Both the position numbers and the translations under genes were made by a program. The notes beneath the pieces are model-generated. The model did no database searches. It was not told where the DNA came from and saw nothing but the letters and a program-made list of their open reading frames with translations. A stretch of DNA of 64,000 nucleotides from Erwinia sp. S63 (lineage in GTDB: Bacteria > Pseudomonadota > Gammaproteobacteria > Enterobacterales > Enterobacteriaceae). Position 1 is the stretch's first letter. Every line of letters begins with the position of its first letter. Where the stretch lies: contig NZ_JACVUP010000002.1 in NCBI RefSeq assembly GCF_016625195.1, forward strand, positions 62,001-126,000, read 5' to 3'. Positions 9,781 to 18,519 of this stretch are shown here, piece by piece.

Positions 9781-10914
9781 ATGCGTTTACTGCCTGTCGC
9801 GCTGTTGCTTGGCGCATTGAGCTATGCCCATTCGACCCTGGCTGCTGATGTTCAGGTTCAGGTACTACAGGACAAACTTGATCATCCGTGGTCAGTGGCT
9901 TTCCTGCCTGACAATCAAACGTTGTTAATTACCGAACGCTCCGGGCAACTCCGCAGTTGGCAGCCGGGAAAAGGCTTGTCGCAACCCATTAGCGGCGTAC
10001 CCAAAGTGTGGGCAAATCGTCAGGGCGGCTTGCTGGATGTGGTGCTGGCACCGGATTTCGCCCAGAGCCGCCGCGTGTGGCTCAGTTACACCACGGCAGA
10101 TGCTGAGGGGCGAGCGGGCGGTGTGGTCGGCTATGGTCGACTCAGCGACGATAATCGCCAGTTGAGCGACTTCAAAGTGGTGCTGGAGCAGACCCCCAAG
10201 CTCTCTAGCGGCGCCAACATGGGAACTCGCCTCGCATTTGATGGACAAGGCTATCTCTACATTGCCTTTGGCGACAACTTTTCCAGTTTGAGTGCCCAAC
10301 AGCTCGATAAGCTCTCAGGTAAAATCGTGCGCTTGACGCAGAATGGTGAAATCCCGGCAGACAATCCGTTTGTACAGCGTAAAGACGCGCGTGGAGAAAT
10401 CTGGTCTTACGGCATGCGCAATCCACAGGGATTAGCTTTCAATCCGTGGACGCAGCAAATGTGGGAGAGTGAACACGGCCCGCGCGGCGGCGATGAAGTG
10501 AACATTCCACAGAAAGGTAAAAATTACGGCTGGCCATTGGCCACCTACGGCATTGATTACAGCGGACAGAAAGTGCCAGAAGCGCAGGGCACGCACGTGG
10601 CAGGTACGGAACAACCGCAGTTCTGGTGGAAAGTGTCACCGGCTATCAGCGGGATGGCGTTCTACAACAGCGCGCGTTTCCCACAGTGGAAAAACTCGCT
10701 GTTTATCGGCGCACTGAAGGAAAAAAGCCTGATTCGCCTGCGGGTGAACGGTGAAAAGGTGGTTGAAGAGCAGCGACTGCTGGAGGATCGTGGTGAACGT
10801 ATTCGCGACGTGCGTCAGGGGCCGGATGGTTATCTCTATGTGCTCACCGATGAAGCTAACGGCAAGCTGTTAAAAGTAGGGCTGGCGGAACCCGCCAGCG
10901 CCTCGCGCGGTTAA
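9781..10914 (+). CDS. yliI: PQQ-dependent soluble aldose sugar dehydrogenase YliI
   Basis: Periplasmic six-bladed beta-propeller of the GSDH family (Asd). It oxidises aldose sugars when supplied with pyrroloquinoline quinone. The ATG at 9781 has AAGGAG 7 bases upstream and begins a signal peptide cleaved after STLA near residue 23. The mature protein shows family motifs: LDHPWSVAFLPD at the first blade, GGLLDVVLAPDF, YGMRNPQGLAF, and SEHGPRGGDEVN, which forms part of the cofactor site. The length of 377 residues is normal. Whether the organism makes PQQ cannot be judged here. It converges with the next gene, with stops 2 bases apart. Confidence 0.92.
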   Translation: MRLLPVALLLGALSYAHSTLAADVQVQVLQDKLDHPWSVAFLPDNQTLLITERSGQLRSWQPGKGLSQPISGVPKVWANRQGGLLDVVLAPDFAQSRRVWLSYTTADAEGRAGGVVGYGRLSDDNRQLSDFKVVLEQTPKLSSGANMGTRLAFDGQGYLYIAFGDNFSSLSAQQLDKLSGKIVRLTQNGEIPADNPFVQRKDARGEIWSYGMRNPQGLAFNPWTQQMWESEHGPRGGDEVNIPQKGKNYGWPLATYGIDYSGQKVPEAQGTHVAGTEQPQFWWKVSPAISGMAFYNSARFPQWKNSLFIGALKEKSLIRLRVNGEKVVEEQRLLEDRGERIRDVRQGPDGYLYVLTDEANGKLLKVGLAEPASASRG

Positions 10915-10915
10915 C

Positions 10916-11572
10916 TTAACGCACCCAGTTGCATACTTCCCAACCGCGCTGCTGTGCTTGCTCCAGCAGCAGCGCATTAGGGTTAATCACCCAGGCGTGA
11001 TCCGCGTGGTTGAGCAGAGGTAAATCGTTCATGGAGTCGCTGTATGCCCATGTACGATCAAAACGTTGATCCTGTTGCAAAGCTTTCCAGTCGCTCAGGC
11101 GGGTGACTTTCCCTTCACGATAGGTGGCGGTGCCGTAAATCTGGCCGCTGTAGCGCTCGTCTACCACTTCAACGCCAATCGCCAACGCACCGTGTACCCC
11201 CAGACGTTGCGCAATCGGTACCGCCAGATGATCGCCGCTGGCGGTAATGATCATCACGGTGTCGCCGCGCTGCTGATGCCAGTTAATGCGTTCCCGTGCG
11301 GCGGGGAAGACGCGTGGCAGAATATCGCGATGGATGAAACGCCGTACCCAACCCTCAACCGTCAGGGTCGCCATGCCGGCGAGCGGGGAAAGCGTGGTGC
11401 TCATGTACTCTTCAATCGACAAGGTGCCGGCATGGTATTTCTCCATTAGGGCCTGTTCCTGAGAGATGAGTGATTCGGGGGCAAATCCCTGTGAAACCAG
11501 CCAGCGCAGCCACAGGCTGGTACTGTCTTCACAAATCAGGGTTTCGTCCAGATCGAAAACGGCTAAGTCCAT
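10916..11572 (-). CDS. HAD-IB family phosphatase
   Basis: Haloacid-dehalogenase-superfamily hydrolase of 218 residues, subfamily IB (SerB/CicA-like). The nucleophile motif is DLDET with D7 and D9. Motif II is in VMIITASGDH, and motif III/IV in the lysine-containing GKVTRL and the later YSDSMNDLPLL. The ATG at 11572 is chosen because AGGAGA lies just upstream and the catalytic motif follows at once; the longer frame adds a basic stretch without a binding site. The substrate is unknown; a phosphomonoester is likely. In K-12 the place between yliI and dacC is held by gstB, so this is a lineage difference. Confidence 0.88.
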   Translation of the reverse strand: MDLAVFDLDETLICEDSTSLWLRWLVSQGFAPESLISQEQALMEKYHAGTLSIEEYMSTTLSPLAGMATLTVEGWVRRFIHRDILPRVFPAARERINWHQQRGDTVMIITASGDHLAVPIAQRLGVHGALAIGVEVVDERYSGQIYGTATYREGKVTRLSDWKALQQDQRFDRTWAYSDSMNDLPLLNHADHAWVINPNALLLEQAQQRGWEVCNWVR

Positions 11573-11789
11573 CGTGGTTCTCCTCGGGCTGATTGGCATC
11601 AGGTTAGCGGAATTTTGTGACTGGCTTAACCGTTCTGCGAAAAATCGGAATTTCTCTCACTTTTTCCACTACGGCTGAACAGTAAAAGTGGCAGCGCATC
11701 GGGGTTGGTGCCAGGGTTACTCTAATAAACTCTATAAAACTTTACGGTTGGACGGTTTTGTTCGCAGGTGGTAAGCGTGTAGCTTTTAA

Positions 11790-11803
11790 TAAGACATGTC
11801 TTA
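11790..11803. promoter_or_regulatory. 14-base perfect palindrome upstream of dacC
   Basis: TAAGACATGTCTTA is a perfect dyad ending 45 bases before the dacC ATG. The partly complementary flanks GCAGGT (11764) and ACCTGC (11803) extend the symmetry imperfectly. It has the look of an operator for a dimeric repressor or activator. The regulator is unknown. Confidence 0.45.
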
Positions 11804-11848
11804 CCTGCTAGAAAACCATGATTTAACAAGGACAATCTGGTCACGCTC

Positions 11849-13054
11849 ATGAGAAAAAACTCCGTCATTTCTGCCTTGCGGCCACTGGCTGCCACTTCAT
11901 TATTAGTGCTTTTTCTTCCCGTCACCACTCAGGCTGAACAGGCGCCTGCCGCACCGCAAATTGAGGCCAAAGCCTGGGTTCTGATGGACTACAACAGCGG
12001 CAAGGTATTGGCTGAGTCCAATGCCGACCAGCGGTTGGACCCCGCCAGCCTGACCAAAATGATGACCAGCTACGTGGTCGGCCAGGCGCTAAAAGCCGGC
12101 AAGATCCACAACGATGACCTGGTGACTATCGGCCAGGATGCATGGGCAACCGGCAACCCGAAACTGCGCGGCTCTTCGCTGATGTTCCTCAAACCCGGTG
12201 ACCGTATTCCGGTTTCTGAACTCAACAAGGGCGTGGTGATTCAGTCAGGCAATGATGCCTGCATCGCGCTGGCCGATTATGTCGCCGGAAGCCAGGACTC
12301 GTTTATCGGTCTGATGAACAACTACGTTAAGGCGTTTGGATTACAGAATACCCACTTTATGACCGTGCACGGGCTGGATGCCGATGGGCAATACAGTACC
12401 GCGCGCGATATGGCGATTATCGGCCAGCGTCTGATCAGCGATGTGCCTGAAGAGTATGCGTTAAACAGTGAGAAAGAGTTCACCTTTAATCACATCAAGC
12501 AGATGAATCGTAACCGCCTGTTGTGGAGCAGTAACCTGAAGGTGGATGGGATTAAAACCGGACACACTTCGGGCGCGGGTAATAACCTGGTCGCGTCCGC
12601 CGTGGACGGAGACATGCGTTTGATCTCGGTAGTACTGGGCACGCAAACCGATGCGATTCGCTTCCGTGAAAGTGAGAAGCTCCTCACGTGGGGTTTCCGT
12701 TTCTACGAGACCGTGACACCGATTAAAAGCGACAAGCCTTTTGCCCAGCAGCGGGTGTGGTTCGGTGAGCAGAGTCAGGTCAATCTCGGTGTCGCGAAAG
12801 ACGCAGCGATCACCGTGCCGAAAGGGCAGATGAAGAACCTCAAGGCGAGTTTCACCCTGAATTCACCGCAGCTGGAAGCGCCACTGGAGAAGAATCAGGT
12901 GGTGGGTACTATTGATTTCCAGCTGGATGGCAAAACCGTGGATCAGCGTCCGCTGGTGGTGATGGAAGCGGTGCCGGAGGGCGGATTTATTGGCCGTATC
13001 TGGGACTTCATTATGATGAAATTCAACGGCTGGTTTGGGAAGTGGTTTAGCTAA
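11849..13054 (+). CDS. dacC: D-alanyl-D-alanine carboxypeptidase DacC (PBP6)
   Basis: Removes the terminal D-Ala of peptidoglycan pentapeptides in the periplasm. The 401-residue product has a signal peptide cleaved after TTQA near residue 29. Catalytic motifs: SLTK (S67, K70), SGN (133-135) and KTG (236-238). The PBP5-like beta domain follows (about 290-380). The amphipathic C-terminal anchor is [17 protein letters not shown]. Overall it is closest to K-12 DacC rather than DacA or DacD, and the position matches dacC. K-12 deoR, which follows dacC there, is missing. A palindrome lies in its promoter region. Confidence 0.95.
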   Translation: MRKNSVISALRPLAATSLLVLFLPVTTQAEQAPAAPQIEAKAWVLMDYNSGKVLAESNADQRLDPASLTKMMTSYVVGQALKAGKIHNDDLVTIGQDAWATGNPKLRGSSLMFLKPGDRIPVSELNKGVVIQSGNDACIALADYVAGSQDSFIGLMNNYVKAFGLQNTHFMTVHGLDADGQYSTARDMAIIGQRLISDVPEEYALNSEKEFTFNHIKQMNRNRLLWSSNLKVDGIKTGHTSGAGNNLVASAVDGDMRLISVVLGTQTDAIRFRESEKLLTWGFRFYETVTPIKSDKPFAQQRVWFGEQSQVNLGVAKDAAITVPKGQMKNLKASFTLNSPQLEAPLEKNQVVGTIDFQLDGKTVDQRPLVVMEAVPEGGFIGRIWDFIMMKFNGWFGKWFS

Positions 13055-13091
13055 TCAGCATCAGGGCGACCCGAACGGGCCGCTCTTAGCA

Positions 13092-13700
13092 TTACCCGCG
13101 CACCCAGCCTTTCTTAATCGGCGTAGCAAACAGCGTGCGATACACCTGATGGGTGAACGCCAGCATGCGGTCGCCATACAGCTGCCACGCCATATGCGAA
13201 GCCAGACACGCCAGCAGACCCACCAAAAATCCGCCCAGCATATCCATTGGCCAATGCACGCCCAGATAGACGCGCGACCAGGCAATGGTGCTGCCGACCG
13301 CCAGTAAAATCACCCCTGACCACAGTCGGTGCCAGAAGATAAACGCCAGCGCAAAGGTGAAGATGGTGGTGCCATGATCGCTGGGGTAAGAGTCATCGGC
13401 GGCGTGTGCCAGGAATTGATGTCCGAAGCCAATGGCAAACGGGCGCGGATGTGGCAGCAGCTGGCCGACACACCAGGAAATACTTAACGCGTAAATCAGC
13501 GCCATGCCGGTTTTCAGAACCAGCGCGCGTTGAGATTGCACCTGCTCACGCGGTCCCCAAAACCACAAGGCCACAATCAGCAGTGGGACAATGGCAATCA
13601 CATCTTTGGCGATAAAGGTCGCCAGGTTAATCAACCATGGCGGTGAATCCGTCGTGGCGTTGATCCATAGAAACAGGCTATGGTTGAGCGCTTCCATCAC
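13092..13700 (-). CDS. ybjG: Undecaprenyl-diphosphate phosphatase YbjG (PAP2)
   Basis: Membrane PAP2-family phosphatase that recycles undecaprenyl diphosphate to the monophosphate carrier for cell-wall synthesis. The 202-residue product has several membrane helices and all three catalytic motifs: HPRPF (R86), PSDHG (H109) and SRVYLGVHWPMD (R143, H149, D153). The GTG at 13700 is preferred over the next-codon ATG because GAGGA lies 9 bases upstream and the residue count then matches the K-12 start. It overlaps the preceding PAP2 gene by 23 bases, which suggests translational coupling. It ends KKGWVRG like the K-12 protein. Confidence 0.93.
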   Translation of the reverse strand: MMEALNHSLFLWINATTDSPPWLINLATFIAKDVIAIVPLLIVALWFWGPREQVQSQRALVLKTGMALIYALSISWCVGQLLPHPRPFAIGFGHQFLAHAADDSYPSDHGTTIFTFALAFIFWHRLWSGVILLAVGSTIAWSRVYLGVHWPMDMLGGFLVGLLACLASHMAWQLYGDRMLAFTHQVYRTLFATPIKKGWVRG

Positions 13701-14439
13701 GTTTGCTTTTCCTCATCTTGTCTACCCAAAAAGAAACACCAGCAAAAATCAGCATCTGGCTCAGCCACACCCACCAGCCAGCCCACAAGTTGTGAGAGAA
13801 AAAGTGGGCACCGCGCATCACCTGTCCGTATCCCATCAGTAAGCCCACCGCGATACCGAACAACAGCGCCAGCACGGCGCGGCGTGGACGCTCGGGCCAC
13901 CACAGGAAGAACAGCGCCATCAGGGCAAAGCCGCTGGAAGCGTGACCGCCTGGGAAACATTGCCCCGGACCGCTATTGACCGGGGTGGGATCCAGCAGCA
14001 CAAAACTGGCTGCCTTACCGCCAAACATCGCCAAATCCCACGGACAGGAGTGCGCGCTGTGCGCCTTCAGGATGCCCACCACTAATGGCCCCATACCAAA
14101 CAGCAGGGCCACCAGCACGCGACGACCATCGCGCTTCTGCACACCGCGCAGCAACATCAATACCGCACCGGCGATGATCACATCCTTGAACAAGCGATGA
14201 TTGATCAGATCCAGCCAGCGATTGTGCTGCAACGGAAATGACATCGTCTGTGGGTCAAACCACCGCTGGCTGATGGCGATATCCAGGCTTTCGTGGCGTG
14301 ACCACCACATAAACACCAGTGCCGAAATTGCCAGTAAAATAAAGTTGATAGCGTAAAAGCGTCTCGACAAACAATAAATAGTCGGGCTCTTAATCTTATC
14401 GCGGGTTGTTTGAGTGTTTAACTTTGATGAAAGTTGCAT
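13678..14439 (-). CDS. PAP2-family membrane phosphatase with variant motifs
   Basis: Membrane protein of 253 residues with about six helices. It has PAP2-like motifs in altered form: K125-x6-C132-P (KAHSAHSCPWDL, Cys where the canonical motif has Arg), PGGHASSG with H166, and R209-GAHFFSHNLW with H216, where the last position is not the usual Asp. This matches, from memory, a PAP2 subgroup with CPWDL found beside lipid A phosphoethanolamine genes; that link is inference. A lipid-phosphate substrate is likely. No good ribosome binding site is visible before the ATG at 14439, but the N-terminus leads directly into TM1. K-12 has only ybjG here. Confidence 0.82.
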   Translation of the reverse strand: MQLSSKLNTQTTRDKIKSPTIYCLSRRFYAINFILLAISALVFMWWSRHESLDIAISQRWFDPQTMSFPLQHNRWLDLINHRLFKDVIIAGAVLMLLRGVQKRDGRRVLVALLFGMGPLVVGILKAHSAHSCPWDLAMFGGKAASFVLLDPTPVNSGPGQCFPGGHASSGFALMALFFLWWPERPRRAVLALLFGIAVGLLMGYGQVMRGAHFFSHNLWAGWWVWLSQMLIFAGVSFWVDKMRKSKRDGSAQP

Positions 14440-14521
14440 GAATATTGGAAAATAGCGAAACCAGAGTGGCAGGGTCGCAATTTACGCTTAGGAGAACCTT
14501 AAGCGGCAGGTAAAACAGACA

Positions 14522-14588
14522 TAAAAAAACCCGCAAGTCAGTGACCGGCGGGCTCCACAATTTGGGGATTTCAAAGAAAAGCAGTGGC
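14522..14588 (-). ncRNA. rybB: Small RNA RybB
   Basis: Reading the minus strand from 14588, the RNA begins GCCACTGCTTTTCTTTGA, identical to the 5' end of K-12 RybB, including the seven-base seed GCCACUG. It continues with ATCCCCAAATTGTGGAGCCC, almost as in K-12. The terminator stem differs: CCCGC pairs with GCGGG, with an inner GTCA/TGAC stem, followed by seven T. The length is about 67 bases against 79 in K-12. RybB is an Hfq-dependent, sigma-E-induced RNA that represses outer-membrane protein mRNAs. Its place beside ybjL is conserved with K-12, and a matching sigma-E promoter lies upstream. Confidence 0.93.
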
Positions 14589-14594
14589 ACTTAT

Positions 14595-14622
14595 TCAGAC
14601 TGCGCCCCAAATAGAAAGTTCT
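14595..14622 (-). promoter_or_regulatory. Sigma-E promoter of rybB
   Basis: On the minus strand, AGAACTT (14616-14622) matches the -35 GGAACTT and GTCTGA (14595-14600) matches the -10 TCTRA type. They are separated by 15 bases. The RybB 5' end lies 6 bases beyond the -10 element, the expected distance. Confidence 0.85.
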
Positions 14623-14641
14623 GAACGGGGTAAAAATATTT

Positions 14642-16330
14642 TTAAAAAGGCAAAAGCGGCCAAATTATCACAATAAGCGTGCCGGCGAGCGTCAGCAAAA
14701 CGTTAGCAATCGCATAAGTTCCTGCATAGCCGAGTGCCGGAATGCTACTGCGTGCGGTATCGCTGATAATCTCCATGGCCGGGGCACAGGTGCGCGCGCC
14801 CATGATGGCACCAAACAGCAGCGCGCGGTTCATGCGCAGCACGTAGGCGCCAAACAGATAGCAAATCACCACCGGAATCAGACTCACCAGCAGGCCGCTG
14901 AGCAACATCAAGGCTCCCGCGCTGCCGAGGCCATGTTGCAGGCCGCTGCCAGCGCTCAGGCCGACACCCGCCATAAACACCATCAAACCGAACTCTTTCA
15001 CCATGGTCAGCGCCCCTTGCGGAATGTAGCCAAAGGTCGGATGGTTGGCGCGCAGGAAGCCGAGCATGATACCCGCGAACAGCAAACCGGCGGCGTTACC
15101 GATGCCAAAGCTGAAGTTGCTGAACTGGAAGGTGATCATGCCGATCATCAACCCAATGATAAAGAAAGCGCAGAAGGCCAGCAGATCGGTCATCTGACTG
15201 TGAATCGCAATAAAGCCGATGCGATCCGCCAGGCTTTTCACACGGCGCGCTTCACCGCTCACCTGCAGTACATCGCCTTTGTTCAGCATGATGCTGTCAT
15301 CAATCGGCATCTCAATCTGGCTGCGAATCACCCGGTTAAGGAAGCAGCCGTGATCGGTGAGTTTCAAATGGCTCAGGCGTTTATTCACCGCATTGTGGTT
15401 CTTCACCACAATCTCTTCGGTGACGATGCGCATGTCGAGCAAATCGCGGTCGAACACCTCTTTGCCGTTACGGAAGCTGGCATCGAGGCGGGCATGCGCG
15501 TCGGGATAGCCCACCAGCGAGATCTCATCGCCGAGTTGTAGCATCGCATCCCCATCCGGACTGGCGAGAATACCGTTACGGCGCAGGCGTTCAATGTAGC
15601 AGCCGGTCTGACGATGAATGCCCAGCTCGCGCAGGTTTTTACCGCCGCTCCATTCCACCAGTTCCGGGCCAACGCGATAGGCGCGGATCACCGGCAGGAA
15701 CACTTTGCGCTGGCTGTCAGCATCCAGACCGCGTTCCCGCGCAATCTGCTGCGCGCAGGTGGGTAAGTCCTGATGTTGCAGACGAGGCAGATAGCGAGCG
15801 CCAAAGATCAGGCTGACCAGACCAATTAAATAGGTGAGGGCGTAACCGAGGCTGAGGTTATCCTGCATCATGCTGAGCTGATGGCTGTCACTGATGCTTT
15901 GTCGCAGCGTGTCACCCGCGCCAACCAGTACCGGAGTGGACGTCATGGAACCGGCCAGCATGCCTGCCGTGAGACCAATATCCCAGCCGAACACTTTGCC
16001 GAGTCCCAACGCAACGAGCAGGGCGCTGACCACCATAACAATGGCAAGAAGGAAGTAGTTTTTACCGTCGCGGAAAAAGATCGAGAAAAAGTTAGGTCCG
16101 GCTTCAACACCGACACAAAAAATAAACAACATAAAGCCGAGACTGAGTGCATCGGTATTTATCGCAAAGTGCTGCTGACCTAAAATCAATGAAACAACGA
16201 GGACACCAATGGAATTTCCTAGCTGTACCGAGCCGAGACGTAATTTGCCTAAGCACAGCCCAAGGGCTAAGACGACAAATAATAACAGAACGTCATTTCC
16301 GCTTAACAATTCTGCGACGTTAATGTTCAC
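14642..16330 (-). CDS. ybjL: Putative transporter YbjL, aspartate:alanine exchanger family
   Basis: Inner-membrane protein of 562 residues of the AspT/YidE/YbjL family. There are two membrane blocks of about five or six helices each (residues 1-190 and 380-562). Between them lie two cytoplasmic TrkA-C (RCK_C) domains, around 205-290 and 295-375. The family signature [21 protein letters not shown] lies near residue 425. The exchanged substrate of YbjL is not established. The gene is preceded by AT-rich DNA and followed by rybB, as in K-12. The first residues [19 protein letters not shown] fit the family start. Confidence 0.93.
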   Translation of the reverse strand: MNINVAELLSGNDVLLLFVVLALGLCLGKLRLGSVQLGNSIGVLVVSLILGQQHFAINTDALSLGFMLFIFCVGVEAGPNFFSIFFRDGKNYFLLAIVMVVSALLVALGLGKVFGWDIGLTAGMLAGSMTSTPVLVGAGDTLRQSISDSHQLSMMQDNLSLGYALTYLIGLVSLIFGARYLPRLQHQDLPTCAQQIARERGLDADSQRKVFLPVIRAYRVGPELVEWSGGKNLRELGIHRQTGCYIERLRRNGILASPDGDAMLQLGDEISLVGYPDAHARLDASFRNGKEVFDRDLLDMRIVTEEIVVKNHNAVNKRLSHLKLTDHGCFLNRVIRSQIEMPIDDSIMLNKGDVLQVSGEARRVKSLADRIGFIAIHSQMTDLLAFCAFFIIGLMIGMITFQFSNFSFGIGNAAGLLFAGIMLGFLRANHPTFGYIPQGALTMVKEFGLMVFMAGVGLSAGSGLQHGLGSAGALMLLSGLLVSLIPVVICYLFGAYVLRMNRALLFGAIMGARTCAPAMEIISDTARSSIPALGYAGTYAIANVLLTLAGTLIVIIWPLLPF

Positions 16331-16585
16331 GGTTTAACTTCTTCTTTACCTGTAACAAGTTGATGAAAGGGCCTTTTTTCGCTATCTTGTGGCAGCTGTG
16401 AATGTCCTTGCCGCCAGGAAGGTGCAGACCATTATTTAAAACGGCGTCATTCTAATCATAAATAACTTCCTCAGCTATCAGCAGTTTTTAATCCTTCTGC
16501 CAGCGGCTGTTTCTTTTTATTTCCACTTGTGCGCATCAGGGCAGTAAACGTTTCAATATTGTTAACAACAAAGTTGAGGATGGTT

Positions 16586-16957
16586 ATGTTGCAGCGCAAT
16601 AATCGCTGGCCAGCATCGGTTCTGGGTATGATGCTTTATACGCTGGTGTTTATTTTTGCACATCATTTTTGGGCGGTTGCCGCGGAACAAGCGATGCGGG
16701 GACAGCCTGAACTATTGCTGTTTTTATTGCCGGGCATGTTAATGGCGGTGTTGCAGCCGGATAGTCCGTTAATCAGTACACTGTGGATCGCGCTGGTGGG
16801 CACGCTCTTGGGCATGGCCTGGATGTGGCTCACCGTCACGCAGATGCACAGCTGGTGGTTGATTGTTGCATGGAGTTTGAGTGCGCTGTTTTGGGCAGGG
16901 TGCGGGGCGTTACTGATCCGCCTGATGCGGATTATGCTGGCGATGCGTGCCGAATAG
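16586..16957 (+). CDS. ybjM: Inner-membrane protein YbjM
   Basis: Small hydrophobic protein of 123 residues with four predicted membrane helices (about 10-30, 42-60, 62-82, 90-112). Similarity to K-12 YbjM is moderate but clear in FLLPG and in SLSALFWAGCGALL. Function is unknown. The ATG at 16586 is chosen because TTGAGGA (16574-16580) ends 5 bases upstream; the ATG at 16580 overlaps that site, and the upstream frame is not membrane-like. The position before grxA matches K-12. Confidence 0.85.
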   Translation: MLQRNNRWPASVLGMMLYTLVFIFAHHFWAVAAEQAMRGQPELLLFLLPGMLMAVLQPDSPLISTLWIALVGTLLGMAWMWLTVTQMHSWWLIVAWSLSALFWAGCGALLIRLMRIMLAMRAE

Positions 16958-16966
16958 CACGATCAA

Positions 16967-16988
16967 AAACGGGCCCGCAGGCCCGTTT
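16967..16988. terminator. Bidirectional terminator between ybjM and grxA
   Basis: AAACGGGCC (16967-16975) pairs with GGCCCGTTT (16980-16988) around CGCA. A-runs and T-runs flank both sides, so it can serve both convergent genes. Confidence 0.85.
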
Positions 16989-16990
16989 GC

Positions 16991-17254
16991 TTAGGCTTCT
17001 ACACCCAGATTTTCTTTAGTCCAGGCCGCAAATTCGGTGTAACCACCGATGTGCTGATCATCAAGGAAAATCTGCGGCACGGTGGTTACCGGTTTGCCGG
17101 CACGTGCTTCCAGATCGGCCTTGGTGATGCCGGTCGCCTGAATATCGACGTACTGATAGTTGAAATCATCGCGCTCGCTGGTCAGCTTGGTGGCTAACTC
17201 TTTCGCACGTACGCAGTATGGGCAGCTTGAACGGCCAAAAATCACTGCAATCAT
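16991..17254 (-). CDS. grxA: Glutaredoxin 1
   Basis: Small cytoplasmic dithiol glutaredoxin of 87 residues with the redox site C11-P-Y-C14. It also has the conserved TVPQIF cis-proline and GGY glutathione-binding elements. It reduces disulfides, including those in ribonucleotide reductase and PAPS reductase, using glutathione. The K-12 order ybjM-grxA-ybjC is kept. In K-12 grxA is induced by OxyR; I could not identify an OxyR site with confidence in the 261 bases upstream. Confidence 0.97.
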   Translation of the reverse strand: MIAVIFGRSSCPYCVRAKELATKLTSERDDFNYQYVDIQATGITKADLEARAGKPVTTVPQIFLDDQHIGGYTEFAAWTKENLGVEA

Positions 17255-17515
17255 TGCTTCTCTCCTTCCGCTGCTGTTTTGTGACCAGTTTCACAGAACA
17301 GCGTGAATAATGGCTAACATCATGCCCGCCCATCCTGCTTAAGCAAAGAAGAAAATGCCTGTTACTCTAATGACCGCAATCTATGCCCATCATACTTCAC
17401 TGCGCAGACGCGTTTTACTCCAGTTAAGTCGCTGGGGAGAGCTGTGCCTTGCTGCAGAGCGAAATATTCGGGTCTAAAATGCGACTAACAAATTGAGCAA
17501 CTGAGGAAATCGCCC

Positions 17516-17767
17516 ATGCGTAATCTGGCCACGTTGCCGAAACCGGTTTTGCTGTTGGAAGTCCTTGGCGTGCTCGCAGTGATTGGCGCGCTATTACTGG
17601 TTAATGGCTGGATCGCGGCACCCGATTTTATGGCGCAGAAGTCACTGGCGACGCTGCTGTTTTTCCTTGGCATTGCGCTGATGCTGCCTGCCGCCTGGCT
17701 GATGATGTGGCGCACGGCGCGGGCGATGGCGCCGCAGTTGTTCAATCACAACCACAAAAAGAAGTAA
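17516..17767 (+). CDS. ybjC: DUF1418 inner-membrane protein YbjC
   Basis: Protein of 83 residues with two membrane helices, about 10-33 and 43-66, and a basic tail (NHNHKKK). It matches YbjC/DUF1418, whose function is unknown. GAGGA precedes the ATG at 17516. It is the first gene of the ybjC-nfsA-rimK run; nfsA follows after 12 bases. In K-12 this run is SoxRS-inducible; no soxbox was confirmed here. Confidence 0.9.
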   Translation: MRNLATLPKPVLLLEVLGVLAVIGALLLVNGWIAAPDFMAQKSLATLLFFLGIALMLPAAWLMMWRTARAMAPQLFNHNHKKK

Positions 17768-17779
17768 CCGGAGAGGATT

Positions 17780-18502
17780 ATGACGCCGACCATAGATTTA
17801 CTGTGCAGCCACCGTTCCATTCGCGCCTTTACCGAGCAGGGCATTGATGATGCTCAGCGCAGCGCGATCATCGCTGCAGCACAAGCGGCCTCGACCTCCA
17901 GTTTTTTACAATGCTCCTCGATTATTCGCATTACCGACCAGGAAAAGCGTGATCAGCTGGTGCAACTTACCGGCGGGCAGCCATGGGTGAGCGCCGCCGC
18001 TGAGTTTTGGGTGTTTTGTGCCGACTTTAATCGTCACCAGCAGATTTGCCCGGATGCGCATCTCGGACGCGCCGAACAGCTGTTGTTGGGCTGTGTGGAT
18101 ACCGCATTGATGGCACAAAACGCGATGGTCGCGGCGGAGTCGCTGGGGCTGGGTGGTGTGTTTATTGGTGGCATCCGTAATAGCATTGCGCAAGTCACCG
18201 ATTTGCTGGAACTGCCGAAATTTGTGCTGCCACTGTTTGGCTTCTGCATCGGCCATCCAGCCTCCGCACCCGATGTGAAACCGCGTATGCCAGCGGCAAT
18301 GCTGGTGCATGAAAATCGTTATCAGCCTGTCGATAAAAGCGTGCTGGCCCAGTACGATAACCAAATCACCGCTTATTATCAGCAGCGTGACAGCAACCAG
18401 CGTTCGGAAACCTGGAGCGAACTGATTCAACGCCTGATCATCAAAGAAACGCGTCCGTTTATGCTGGATTATCTGCATCAACAGGGCTGGGCAACGCGCT
18501 AA
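17780..18502 (+). CDS. nfsA: Oxygen-insensitive NADPH nitroreductase NfsA
   Basis: FMN-dependent enzyme of the nitroreductase superfamily, 240 residues like K-12. It performs two-electron reduction of nitroaromatics and quinones in the cytoplasm with NADPH. Family landmarks are [12 protein letters not shown] at the start (FMN phosphate contacts), [24 protein letters not shown], and the [13 protein letters not shown] strand. GGAGAGG lies just before the ATG. It sits between ybjC and rimK with short gaps (12 and 17 bases), consistent with one transcript. Confidence 0.96.
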   Translation: MTPTIDLLCSHRSIRAFTEQGIDDAQRSAIIAAAQAASTSSFLQCSSIIRITDQEKRDQLVQLTGGQPWVSAAAEFWVFCADFNRHQQICPDAHLGRAEQLLLGCVDTALMAQNAMVAAESLGLGGVFIGGIRNSIAQVTDLLELPKFVLPLFGFCIGHPASAPDVKPRMPAAMLVHENRYQPVDKSVLAQYDNQITAYYQQRDSNQRSETWSELIQRLIIKETRPFMLDYLHQQGWATR

Positions 18503-18519
18503 GCACAAGGAATTCTGCA

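Noticed and set aside
14522..14556. Hairpin with T-run taken at first as a plain ybjL terminator
   Set aside because: It is the 3' end of the RybB small RNA; it may also end ybjL transcripts, but it is annotated as part of rybB.
14933..15541. 202-codon plus-strand frame opposite ybjL
   Set aside because: It mirrors the codons of ybjL and has low-complexity His/Gln/Ala composition; no independent evidence.
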